A stretch of 64,000 bases of DNA from Nocardioides sp. Soil805 (lineage in GTDB: Bacteria > Actinomycetota > Actinomycetes > Propionibacteriales > Nocardioidaceae), in contig NZ_LMSU01000001.1 in the NCBI RefSeq assembly GCF_001429625.1, positions 377,498 to 441,497 on the forward strand, in the 5' to 3' direction. The translations under genes were made by a program, and so were the position numbers. Shown here one piece after another: positions 50,701-57,864 of the stretch. Every line of letters begins with the position of its first letter. Within the stretch, counting starts at the first letter, position 1. Under the pieces are notes generated by a model. That model did no database searches and had not been told where the DNA came from. It was given only the letters and a program-made list of their open reading frames with translations.

Positions 50701-51908
50701 GGCGCGTGCGTCGCGTGGACGCGTCCGGCAACCCCGGGGACTGGTCGGCCGGCGGCCGCTTCTTCGTCACCGCGGGCACGCCCACCATCACCGCCCCGGG
50801 CACCGGTGCGATCCAGCCGCCCGACGGGCCGGTCCTGGAGTGGGACCCCATCCCCACCGCCGCGCTCTACACGGTCACCGTCACCCCGGTCTCCGGCGGC
50901 TCGACGGTGGTCGCCAACACGGTCTCCACCGCCTGGGCGGCGACGAGCCGCTTCACCAGCGGCGACTACCGGTGGACCCTGGCCGCGAAGGACGCCAGCG
51001 GCAACGTCCTGGGCACGGCCTCGTCGGTCTTCACCGTCAACGCCGTCCTGGTCGCCGACGCCAAGCCGGCGATCCTCGCTCCCGGGGGGACCGGTGTGGG
51101 CAGCACCCTCACGGTGCAGGCGCCCACCTGGGCGGGCGGGCACACCGACGTCACGGTCACCTACCAGTGGCTGCGCGACGGACAGCCGATCTACGGCGCC
51201 GCGCCCAGCAGCGGGACGGGCACCAGCTACGTCGTCCAGGCCCTCGACTACGGCAAGACCATCACGGTCAAGGCCACCGGGACCAAGCCCAACTACGCCA
51301 GCGGCACGTCGGTCAGCGACGGCCTGGTGGTCAGCGCGGGCGGCGCCCTGGTGTCCACCACGCTCCCCGTGATCTCGGGCTCCCCCGTGGTCGGGAGCAC
51401 GCTCCAGGTCTCCCCCGGCACCTGGTCGCCGACGCAGCTCTCGCTGACGTACCAGTGGCTGCGCAACGGGGCACTCATCCCGTCCGCCACCCGCTCGTCG
51501 TACCGCCTCGTGCCGGAGGACGCGGGCACCTCGATCGCCGTCGTCGTGCTGGCCGCCCGCACCGGGTACTCCGACGGCGGTGCCACCGCCGTGGCGGTCA
51601 GCGTCCCGAAGATGGCGTCGAAGACCACCGCGACGCTGTCCAAGACCCGGGTCCCGGTCGGCAAGCGGGTCAAGATCGGCATCACGGTCGCGGTCGCGGG
51701 CGTCGCCGGCCCGACGGGGGCCATCAAGGTCTTCGACGGCGCCAAGAAGCTCAAGACCCTGACCCTGGTCAGCACCCGGGACGGCAAGATCGGGTGGAAG
51801 CTGCCCAAGCTCAAGAAGGGCAAGCACAAGATCAAGGCCGTCTACATCGGCAACGGCTCGACGGCGGGCTCCAAGTCCAAGATCACCAAGCTGTACGTCG
51901 TGCGCTGA
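47790..51908 (+). CDS. Large secreted fibronectin-like repeat protein (putative adhesin)
   Basis: This 1372-residue protein has a signal peptide (ALMVLAAAAVLAVPSGSYA) and about nine fibronectin-III-like beta repeats. Each carries a pattern like ...W-x-A-x-Y-E-I-Q-V-x-D-x-x-F... and ...Y-Y-W-R-V-R-A-.... Two YQWLRDG/YQWLRNG Ig-like modules follow (about 1110-1265), then a C-terminal Ig-like domain rich in lysine (KKLKTLT, KLKKGKHKIKA). No LPXTG or membrane anchor is present, so the basic tail may hold it to the wall. It shares a promoter motif with the tad genes. Confidence 0.82.
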   Translation: MSRTTAARRATARASALMVLAAAAVLAVPSGSYAVAPGAPSGLNVAQPLPSTTKFNWNRSAGADKYEIQVDDDPGFGTPEVSAATVNSVYVPEVALKLATNYWRVRAVQGTDRSDWATGLPFDPPQVGVPVPSSPVDGAHLQQPDNAPLLSWTASPGAKSYTVQVASDSDFVGATEFTTETTSLVVTRPLGLGDWFWRVIASKGPGIVSQPSTTSTFWIDPLATPVITGPLGPQANVSPDVIDVVLDWNPVAGAIGYELQVSTNSDFTAGSVLEDRTGASNRVLGTRFSPAITYDNNGYYWRVRAVDTAGNSSQWARSSVDFNRHYDISPDLVFPANGATTVPDPLYFQWDAVTNASEYEIWVGTDAEFSPNTYNSCRVAATTYTPGIFAINDTDLINVLPNRINEDCDPEPGKVNYWRVRPLDRPYVKPGGGDLPGVQGLWSPTWSFTYTGLAMTNLLPVNGATVAVPTLSWDSAPGALTYKVTITNGLGQVVDSETTYATSYTPKGQTRLPAANNPYTWSVYAVTGEGTTSLAPQRRFNVAASIPATGAAPLTPLGPSPATQFNGPPSLSWEHEPTAAYYRVHALKPGTNILVTSGLFEKPVAFPAMTDISSELKRAGTYTWWVTAHSSTGAQIGGAGPTSTFQIRAIAPATGHKVALGGRALDANNPGQTPCTPTTGVCTVPATPVLRWSREPGTAFYMVYVSEDPSFSNLLEPTTALPATTNTIYMPALDNRDWTYADNQTERPYYWFVRPCRAVGQCGASPVGVSGSAQHTFFKKSPPVSGLRSSLTQKTEATFTWDNYWHDPASTATTDTWAQTGESLPQSAMKYRIEVATDSSFSPSTVIDSAEVDQATFTSTAKIYANRTYWWRVQAIDSDGNGLTWSTSEATFVRETPPVTLLAPVNSVAAAGTTAFRWQAQPYAKGYDVEVYKNDDLTYSAANKVASGTGLLTTAYTWNKALAPSASAYRWRVRRVDASGNPGDWSAGGRFFVTAGTPTITAPGTGAIQPPDGPVLEWDPIPTAALYTVTVTPVSGGSTVVANTVSTAWAATSRFTSGDYRWTLAAKDASGNVLGTASSVFTVNAVLVADAKPAILAPGGTGVGSTLTVQAPTWAGGHTDVTVTYQWLRDGQPIYGAAPSSGTGTSYVVQALDYGKTITVKATGTKPNYASGTSVSDGLVVSAGGALVSTTLPVISGSPVVGSTLQVSPGTWSPTQLSLTYQWLRNGALIPSATRSSYRLVPEDAGTSIAVVVLAARTGYSDGGATAVAVSVPKMASKTTATLSKTRVPVGKRVKIGITVAVAGVAGPTGAIKVFDGAKKLKTLTLVSTRDGKIGWKLPKLKKGKHKIKAVYIGNGSTAGSKSKITKLYVVR

Positions 51909-51941
51909 CGCGCTGAATCACCGGACACCCGCGGGGGCCAG

Positions 51942-51947
51942 TAACCT
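51942..51947 (+). promoter_or_regulatory. -10 element for the gene at 51954
   Basis: TAACCT lies 6 nt before the GTG. Confidence 0.55.
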
Positions 51948-51953
51948 CCGCGG

Positions 51954-52580
51954 GTGACCTGGCTCGAAGACCACTGGCTCGACATCCTCGGCTGGGGCGG
52001 CAGCGCCCTCCTGGTGTACTCGCTGCTCCAGACGAGGGTGCTGCGCTTCCGGGTGCTCAACCTCGCCGCGTGCGTCATCCTGGTCGCCTTCAACGCCTTC
52101 GTGGGCGTCTGGCCGATGGTCGGCATGAACGCCGTCCTGTGCGCCATCAACATCTGGTTCATCGTGCAGCTGCTGCGTGATCGCCACGACGCCGAGGCCT
52201 TCGAGGTGCTCGAGGTCCGGGGCGACGACGAGTACCTCCGGCACGTGCTGCGCGTGCACGGCTCGGACATCCTGCGCTTCAACCCCGACTTCGTGCACGA
52301 CCCGTCCGCGGAGGGGCAGGACGCGTTCCTGGTCCAGCGCGGCGACGAGACGGTCGGGGTGGTGCTGCTGCGGGCCGAGGGCGACACCGCCCACGTGCTG
52401 CTCGACTACGTCACCCCCCGCTACCGCGACTTCTCCCCCGGCGAGTTCGTCTGGCGCCGCAGCGGCATGCTCGTCGACCACGGCTACCGGCGCGTGGTCA
52501 CCTCACCCTCGATGGTCGGCCCGTACTACGACCGGCTCGGCTTCCAGCGCGACGGCGCCGCGTGGGTCCTCGCGCTCTGA
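51954..52580 (+). CDS. YgjV-like membrane domain protein with acetyltransferase-like tail
   Basis: This 208-residue protein has three to four short transmembrane helices in residues 1-75 (ILGWGGSALLVYSLLQTRVLRFRVLNL, the YgjV inner-membrane family). A soluble part of about 125 residues ends in VTSPSMVGPYYDRLGFQRDGAAWVLAL, which resembles the last strand and helix of GNAT acetyltransferases. The combination is conserved in related genera from memory, with no known function. Confidence 0.7.
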   Translation: MTWLEDHWLDILGWGGSALLVYSLLQTRVLRFRVLNLAACVILVAFNAFVGVWPMVGMNAVLCAINIWFIVQLLRDRHDAEAFEVLEVRGDDEYLRHVLRVHGSDILRFNPDFVHDPSAEGQDAFLVQRGDETVGVVLLRAEGDTAHVLLDYVTPRYRDFSPGEFVWRRSGMLVDHGYRRVVTSPSMVGPYYDRLGFQRDGAAWVLAL

Positions 52581-52607
52581 GGCGGTCGGTGTGACGCGCG
52601 TCGAGGT

Positions 52608-52618
52608 TTGACGTTCAA
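52608..52618. promoter_or_regulatory. TTGACGTTCAA palindrome before a small gene
   Basis: TTGA-CGT-TCAA is an inverted repeat that could be a -35 box or an operator for the 34-residue gene at 52663. Confidence 0.35.
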
Positions 52619-52662
52619 CGACCTCGGGTAGGCGGTCAGGACGCCAACCCGAAGGAGTGCTC

Positions 52663-52767
52663 ATGTTCCCCGTCGCCTGGCTCAACGACAACCGCATCAT
52701 CGGCGCGATGTTCGCCGTCCTGATCGTCGTCAACGCCTACGCGATCGCCTACGGCTTCTACGCCTAG
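52663..52767 (+). CDS. 34-residue single-helix membrane peptide
   Basis: The peptide reads MFPVAWLNDNRIIGAMF followed by AVLIVVNAYAIAYGFYA, one transmembrane helix with a polar N-terminus. GAAGGAG lies 6 nt before the ATG, a stronger ribosome-binding site than most genes here have. The stop is TAG. It sits between the YgjV-like gene and trpD. It is a good candidate for a real small protein of unknown role. Confidence 0.6.
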   Translation: MFPVAWLNDNRIIGAMFAVLIVVNAYAIAYGFYA

Positions 52768-52771
52768 GACG

Positions 52772-53827
52772 TCAGCGCGAGGACGTCTCGACCCACCGGT
52801 CCAGGGCCGCCTGCGCGTCGCCGGCGTCGATCGCCGCGGCGGCCCGCTCGATGCCCGTCGCCAGGGCGTCCTCGACCGGCTCCCCCGGTGCGTCGTACAC
52901 CGCCAGGGCGGCTCCCGCGTTGAGGACGACGGCGTCCCGCACCGGGCCACGGTCGCCCGCCAGCACGCGGCGTACGACCTCGGCGTTGTGCGCGGCGTCG
53001 CCTCCTCGCAGGTCGTGGGTGGTCGCCAGCGCCAGCCCGTACGTCGCGGGGTCGACCGTGCGGGTCGACACCGCGCCGTCGCGCACCGCCCACAGGGTCG
53101 AGGTCGTCGTGGTGGTGAGCTCGTCGAGCCCGTCGTCCCCCCGGAAGACCCAGGCGTCGATGCCGCGCCCGGCGAGCACGCCCGCCATCACCGGAGCCAT
53201 CCGCGGGTCGGCGCACCCGATCGCCTGGGCCTGGGGCCGCGCCGGGTTGGTGAGCGGTCCCAGGACGTTGAAGGTGGTCGCGATCCCGAGCTCGCGACGC
53301 GGCACGGCGGCGTACCGCATCGCCGGGTGGAAGGCCGCCGAGAACAGGAACGTGATCCCGGCCTCGCCCGCGATCTCGGCGACGCGGGCCACCGGGAGGT
53401 CGAGCCGGATGCCCAGGGCCTCGAGCACGTCGGCCGAGCCGGACTTCGAGGACGCCGAGCGGTTGCCGTGCTTGACGACGGTCGCCCCGGCCCCGGCCGC
53501 GACGATGGCGGCCATCGTCGAGATGTTGACCGACATCGACCGGTCTCCCCCGGTGCCGACGATGTCGAGCAGCCGCCCGGGCACGGAGATCGGGTTGGCC
53601 GCGGCCAGCATCGCGTCGGCGATCCCGGACAGCTCGTCGACCGTCTCGCCCTTGGCACGCAGGGCCACCACGAAGCCGGCGACCTGGACGGGCGTCGCCT
53701 CGCCGGCGAAGACCTGGTCCATCGCCCAGCGCGCCTGCTCGCCCGTCAGGTCCGTGCCGGCCACGAGCGTGGTGAGGACGTCGGGCCAGGTGGGGACGGG
53801 AGTCGAGCCGGAGGACATGGCCACCAT
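52772..53827 (-). CDS. trpD: Anthranilate phosphoribosyltransferase
   Basis: This 351-residue enzyme transfers phosphoribosyl from PRPP to anthranilate in tryptophan synthesis. It has DIVGTGGDRSMSVNIST, KHGNRSASSKSGSADVLEALG and the NPARPQAQ region. Length matches the family. Starts at 53827 (ATG), 53824 (GTG) and 53818 (ATG) are all in frame. It is isolated from other trp genes, as in M. tuberculosis, where it also lies next to ctaE-qcrCAB. Confidence 0.94.
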   Translation of the reverse strand: MVAMSSGSTPVPTWPDVLTTLVAGTDLTGEQARWAMDQVFAGEATPVQVAGFVVALRAKGETVDELSGIADAMLAAANPISVPGRLLDIVGTGGDRSMSVNISTMAAIVAAGAGATVVKHGNRSASSKSGSADVLEALGIRLDLPVARVAEIAGEAGITFLFSAAFHPAMRYAAVPRRELGIATTFNVLGPLTNPARPQAQAIGCADPRMAPVMAGVLAGRGIDAWVFRGDDGLDELTTTTTSTLWAVRDGAVSTRTVDPATYGLALATTHDLRGGDAAHNAEVVRRVLAGDRGPVRDAVVLNAGAALAVYDAPGEPVEDALATGIERAAAAIDAGDAQAALDRWVETSSR

Positions 53828-53837
53828 GATGGTGGGG

Positions 53838-54257
53838 TCAGGACGTGGCGGGCACGCGGGGGCGCAGCAGTGAGACGACCGCCTCCGCGAGCTGCACCGG
53901 GTCGATCGGGTGGGGCACGGCCGCCTCGGCCCGGGACCACGTGGCCAGCCACGCGTCCTGCGGGCGGCCGGTCAGCACCACCACGGGCGGGCACTGGAAG
54001 ATCTCGTCCTTGAGCTGCTTGGCGATCCCCATGCCGCCGGCGGGCACGGCCTCGCCGTCGAGGATCGCCAGGGCGATGCCGCCGGCGTCCATGTTCTGCA
54101 GGACGACGGGCAGGGTGGCCACCTCGACGTACTCCAGCTCGGGCAGGTCGGGGTGGGGGCGGCGCCCCAGCGCGAGGATGACCTGCTGCCGGGTGTCGAT
54201 GTCGTCGCTGTAGACGAGCACCTTGAGCGGCTTGCGGTCGGACGTGGTCTGGCTCAC
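53838..54257 (-). CDS. Single-domain receiver-like protein with Lys replaced
   Basis: This 139-residue protein resembles a response regulator receiver: LKVLVYSDDIDTR (acidic pair), AILDGEAVPAGG (phospho-acceptor Asp) and VVVLTGRPQ (Thr). The conserved Lys is replaced by His (VPHPIDP). It has no output domain and no kinase nearby. It is encoded between trpD and the CtaG-like gene and has TAGCAT 7 nt before its GTG. It may signal by protein contact. Confidence 0.78.
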   Translation of the reverse strand: MSQTTSDRKPLKVLVYSDDIDTRQQVILALGRRPHPDLPELEYVEVATLPVVLQNMDAGGIALAILDGEAVPAGGMGIAKQLKDEIFQCPPVVVLTGRPQDAWLATWSRAEAAVPHPIDPVQLAEAVVSLLRPRVPATS

Positions 54258-54264
54258 GTGCCGG

Positions 54265-54270
54265 ATGCTA
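54265..54270 (-). promoter_or_regulatory. -10 element of the receiver-like gene
   Basis: The minus strand reads TAGCAT, 7 nt, GTG. Confidence 0.55.
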
Positions 54271-55206
54271 CCCGTGCGGCTCGGGCGACGCGGCGCTGCG
54301 GGCCGCGCGCGCCTCGATCAGGTCGAGGCGCCGGTCCTCACGGGCGGCCTCCTTGTGCGAGGAGCGCACCCACTGCACGAACAGCACCGCGAAGAAGACG
54401 AGGCCGATCAGGTCGCCGGAAGCCCAGAGGATCCCGCCGGCGACGTGCTGGTCGTCCAGCGCGGGCGGGAGCCACGCCCCCATCGGCCCCTCGCGCAGCG
54501 CGAGGTAGTGCGACTCCCCGATGAGGGTCGTCTGCCCCATGATCGTGACGCCGAGGAAGGCGTGGAACGGCAGGGTCATCACCGTGAGCAGCACGCGGAA
54601 CGGGTAGCCCACCCGGCCCGGCAACGGGTCGATGCCCATGAGGGGCCAGAAGAAGAGCGCACCCACCGTGACGAGGTGGACGTGCATCATCTCGTGGACG
54701 AACGGCGACGCGAGCGACGCGTCGTACCAGGACGTGTAGTAGAGCGCCCACGGCGCGGTGATGTAGAGCAGGAAGGTCAGCGGCGGGAACGACAGCACGC
54801 GGGCCACGCGGGAGTGGAGCACGACGAGCAGCCAGCGCCGCGGCGCGGCGGGCAGGGTCCGCAGGGCCAGCGTGACGGGAGCCCCCAGCGCGAGGGACAG
54901 CGGCACCACCATGGACAGGACCATGTGCTGCACCATGTGCACGCTCAGCAGCGTGGTGTCGTAGCGCGCCAGGCCGGACGCGGTGGCGAAGACGAACGAG
55001 CCCATCCCGAGCCCGACGAAGGACAGCGTGCGACCGATCGGCCAGCGGTCGCCGCGCCGCGTCAGCACCACGACCCCGACCAGGTAGACGCCCGCCACCC
55101 AGACGGCCAGGACGAAGGGCACCGGGTCGATCCCCCAGTCGGTGAAGACCCGGCTGACGGCGAATCTCGGCAGGACCGGGTCGGTCGTCCAGGCGGTGGT
55201 CATCAC
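54268..55206 (-). CDS. ctaG: Cytochrome c oxidase assembly protein, Caa3_CtaG type
   Basis: This 312-residue membrane protein has about seven transmembrane helices and the histidine motifs of the Caa3_CtaG family: TLLSVHMVQHMVLSM, FVHEMMHVHLVTVG and LPFHAFLGVTIMGQ. The histidines may bind copper or heme during assembly of the aa3 oxidase. TAAAGT lies 7 nt before the GTG at 55206; an ATG follows at 55203. It is divergent from ctaE across 73 nt. Confidence 0.9.
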   Translation of the reverse strand: MMTTAWTTDPVLPRFAVSRVFTDWGIDPVPFVLAVWVAGVYLVGVVVLTRRGDRWPIGRTLSFVGLGMGSFVFATASGLARYDTTLLSVHMVQHMVLSMVVPLSLALGAPVTLALRTLPAAPRRWLLVVLHSRVARVLSFPPLTFLLYITAPWALYYTSWYDASLASPFVHEMMHVHLVTVGALFFWPLMGIDPLPGRVGYPFRVLLTVMTLPFHAFLGVTIMGQTTLIGESHYLALREGPMGAWLPPALDDQHVAGGILWASGDLIGLVFFAVLFVQWVRSSHKEAAREDRRLDLIEARAARSAASPEPHG

Positions 55207-55267
55207 GATGTGAACTTTATGACGCCGATAGTGAGGGGGTCGGGGTGCCCTCCGGGGCGGCTACCGA

Positions 55268-55273
55268 CATAAT
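55268..55273 (+). promoter_or_regulatory. -10 element of the ctaE-qcrCAB operon
   Basis: CATAAT lies 6 nt before the GTG of ctaE. Confidence 0.55.
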
Positions 55274-55279
55274 GGCGTC

Positions 55280-55918
55280 GTGGCGACAGCAACAGCGATT
55301 CCGGCATCCCGACTGCACGGGCACCACGACCGACCGAGCATGGTCAGCGTGGGCACGATCATCTGGCTCTCCAGCGAGCTGATGTTCTTCGCGGCCCTCT
55401 TCGCGGCGTACTTCACGATCCGCGCCGTCAGCCCCGAGCTGTGGGCGCAGGAGACCGGCCTGCTAAACGTCCCGTTCGCCACGGCCAACACCGCGATCCT
55501 GGTGCTCTCCTCGCTCACCTGCCAGCTGGGCGTCTTCGCCGCCGAGCGCGGCCAGGTCGGCCGCTCCGGCTCGGTCTTCAAGGTCAGCGGCTGGGGCCTG
55601 CGCGAGTGGTTCATCCTGACCTACGTCATGGGCGCGGTCTTCATCGGCGGCCAGGCGCTGGAGTACGCCGAGCTGGTGCACGAGGGCGTGACGATCCCGT
55701 CCTCGGCGTACGGCACGATGTTCTACCTCACCACCGGCTTCCACGGCATCCACGTCACGGGTGGCCTCATCGCGTTCCTCCTCGTGCTCGGCCGCACCTA
55801 CATCGCGCGCCGCTTCACCCACGAGCAGGCGGTGAGCGCCATCGTCGTGTCCTACTACTGGCACTTCGTCGATGTCGTGTGGGTCGGGCTGTTCGCCACG
55901 ATCTACCTCATCAAGTAA
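55280..55918 (+). CDS. ctaE: Cytochrome c oxidase subunit III
   Basis: This 212-residue membrane protein has five or so helices and the family motifs [35 protein letters not shown] and [17 protein letters not shown]. It is the third core subunit of the aa3 oxidase. It begins the ctaE-qcrC-qcrA-qcrB operon, an order typical of actinobacteria that form a bcc-aa3 supercomplex. Confidence 0.95.
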   Translation: MATATAIPASRLHGHHDRPSMVSVGTIIWLSSELMFFAALFAAYFTIRAVSPELWAQETGLLNVPFATANTAILVLSSLTCQLGVFAAERGQVGRSGSVFKVSGWGLREWFILTYVMGAVFIGGQALEYAELVHEGVTIPSSAYGTMFYLTTGFHGIHVTGGLIAFLLVLGRTYIARRFTHEQAVSAIVVSYYWHFVDVVWVGLFATIYLIK

Positions 55919-55948
55919 GCCCCCCGACCCGGACAGCTAGGACTCACT

Positions 55949-56824
55949 GTGCGCTTGTTGAACCGCTCCGCAGGTCGGATCTCCCGGCACCGTCGCGGCC
56001 CCCTTGCAGGACTCGTCGTGCTGCTGCTCGGCCTGCTCATGACCGGTGGCCTCTACACCGCGTTCTCGCCGGCCCAGGCCGACTCCACCAGCGACGAGGA
56101 GCTCGTCGCCCAGGGCCGCGAGCTCTTCCTGGTGGGCTGCTCGTTCTGCCACGGCCAGAACGGTGAGGGCATCTCCACCGCCCGCGAGGGCAAGCAGATC
56201 GGCCCCTCGCTCGTCGGCGTCGGCGCGGCCGCCGTCGACTTCCAGGTGGGCACCGGCCGGATGCCGCTGGCCAACCCGGGCCAGCAGGCCCCGCGCAAGA
56301 AGCCGGTCTACAGCGAGGAGGAGACCGCCGCTCTCGCCGCGTACGTCGCCTCGCTGGCCCCCGGCCCGGCGATCCCGAGCTCGGAGGACTACTCCATCGA
56401 CGGGCTCTCCGAGCAGGAGCGCGAGGAGGCCATCACCCGCGGTGGCCAGATCTTCCTGACCAACTGCACCGCCTGCCACAACTTCAACGGCGCCGGTGGC
56501 GCCATGCCGCGGGGCGGTTACGCGCCGACCCTGCACGGCGTGGAGCCCCGCTACATCTACGAGGCCCTGCTCACCGGTCCGCAGTCGATGCCGACCTTCA
56601 GCAACGGCAACCTCTCCCCCGACGAGAAGCGCGACGTCATTGCCTACCTCGGTAGTCTCGAGGAGACCCCCGAGTACGGCGGGTTCGGCCTCGGCGGGCT
56701 GGGCCCGGTCTCCGAGGGACTGTTCGCCTGGATCGCCGGCATCGGCGGGCTGGTCGGCTTCTGCGTCTGGATCGCCGCCCACAGCACCCGCAGCTCGAAG
56801 ACCAAGGAAGGGGCCAAGGCATGA
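55949..56824 (+). CDS. qcrC: Diheme cytochrome c subunit of the bcc complex
   Basis: This 291-residue protein has an N-terminal membrane anchor (LAGLVVLLLGLLMTGG) and two heme-c sites, CSFCH at about 66-70 and CTACH at about 172-176, each with a downstream Met. A C-terminal transmembrane helix (LFAWIAGIGGLVGFCVWIA) is also present. The fused diheme cytochrome passes electrons directly to the aa3 oxidase, replacing a soluble cytochrome c. Its stop overlaps qcrA by 4 nt. Confidence 0.95.
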   Translation: MRLLNRSAGRISRHRRGPLAGLVVLLLGLLMTGGLYTAFSPAQADSTSDEELVAQGRELFLVGCSFCHGQNGEGISTAREGKQIGPSLVGVGAAAVDFQVGTGRMPLANPGQQAPRKKPVYSEEETAALAAYVASLAPGPAIPSSEDYSIDGLSEQEREEAITRGGQIFLTNCTACHNFNGAGGAMPRGGYAPTLHGVEPRYIYEALLTGPQSMPTFSNGNLSPDEKRDVIAYLGSLEETPEYGGFGLGGLGPVSEGLFAWIAGIGGLVGFCVWIAAHSTRSSKTKEGAKA

Positions 56825-57864
56825 CCGACTCGCACGACAACACTCCGGCAGTGCCGGAGGAGCCGATCGCCAACCCCGGCCTCCCCGCCCACGAGTGGCG
56901 TCCCACCGACGTCGACGAGCGCGCCGAGAAGCGCGCCGAGCGACAGATCGCCGGGATGTTCGCGCTGTCCATGGTGTGCGCGTTCCTCTTCGTCGTCGCC
57001 TACTTCACGCTCGAGATCGGTGACAACTTCGACACCTTCCTCGGGCTCGGTGCCTCCACGGTCGCCCTCGGCCTCGCGCTGGGCGGCGCCCTGCTGTTCA
57101 TCGGCATCGGCATCATCCAGTGGGCGCGCAAGCTCATGGGCGACCACGAGATCTCCGAGCTGCGCCACCCGGCCGCCTCCTCCGAGGACGACCGCGCGGC
57201 CACGCTCGAGGCGCTCGCCCTCGGCGGCGAGGAGTCCGGCATCGGGCGTCGTCCGCTGGTGCGCAACACACTCCTCGGCGCCGTCGGCCTCCTGGGCCTG
57301 CCGGCAGTCGTGCTGCTGCGCGACCTGGGTCCCGCCCCGGAGGACAAGCTGGCCAGCACCATCTGGACCAAGGGCATGCGTGTCGTGCGCGACGTCGTCG
57401 GCACCCCGATCAAGGCCTCCGAGCTCGAGATCGGCGACCTGGTCAACGCCGCGCCCGAGGCGCTGTTCCCCACCGAGGAGAACGGCTACCCCGAGATCGA
57501 GGGGGTCGAGCTCCAGGTCCAGAAGGCCAAGGGCGCGATCATCGTCGTCAAGATGGAGCCCGGCGACATCGTCCCCGCCAAGGGACGGGAGAACTGGACC
57601 GTCAACGGCATCATCTGCTACTCCAAGATCTGCACCCATGTCGGGTGCCCGATCTCGCTGTACGAGCGGACCACGCACCACGTGCTCTGCCCGTGCCACC
57701 AGTCCACGTTCGACCTCGCCGACGCGGCGAAGGTCATCTTCGGACCCGCTCACCGACCCCTCCCCCAGCTGCCCCTGGCAGTCGACGAGGAGGGCTACCT
57801 CATCGCACAGAGCGACTTCACTGAGCCCGTCGGGGCCAGCTACTGGGAGCGTGAGAAGGAATGA
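56821..57864 (+). CDS. qcrA: Rieske iron-sulfur subunit of the bcc complex
   Basis: This 347-residue subunit has three N-terminal transmembrane helices, the actinobacterial arrangement. The 2Fe-2S cluster ligands lie in CTHVGCPIS (about 271) and CPCHQSTFD. It moves electrons from menaquinol to the cytochrome. It is coupled to qcrB by a 4-nt overlap. Confidence 0.95.
   Translation: MTDSHDNTPAVPEEPIANPGLPAHEWRPTDVDERAEKRAERQIAGMFALSMVCAFLFVVAYFTLEIGDNFDTFLGLGASTVALGLALGGALLFIGIGIIQWARKLMGDHEISELRHPAASSEDDRAATLEALALGGEESGIGRRPLVRNTLLGAVGLLGLPAVVLLRDLGPAPEDKLASTIWTKGMRVVRDVVGTPIKASELEIGDLVNAAPEALFPTEENGYPEIEGVELQVQKAKGAIIVVKMEPGDIVPAKGRENWTVNGIICYSKICTHVGCPISLYERTTHHVLCPCHQSTFDLADAAKVIFGPAHRPLPQLPLAVDEEGYLIAQSDFTEPVGASYWEREKE

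Noticed and set aside
49467..51827. 786-codon frame antisense to the fibronectin-like protein
   Set aside because: The sense protein has a signal peptide and regular repeats. The antisense frame is a Gly/Arg/Val-rich shadow.
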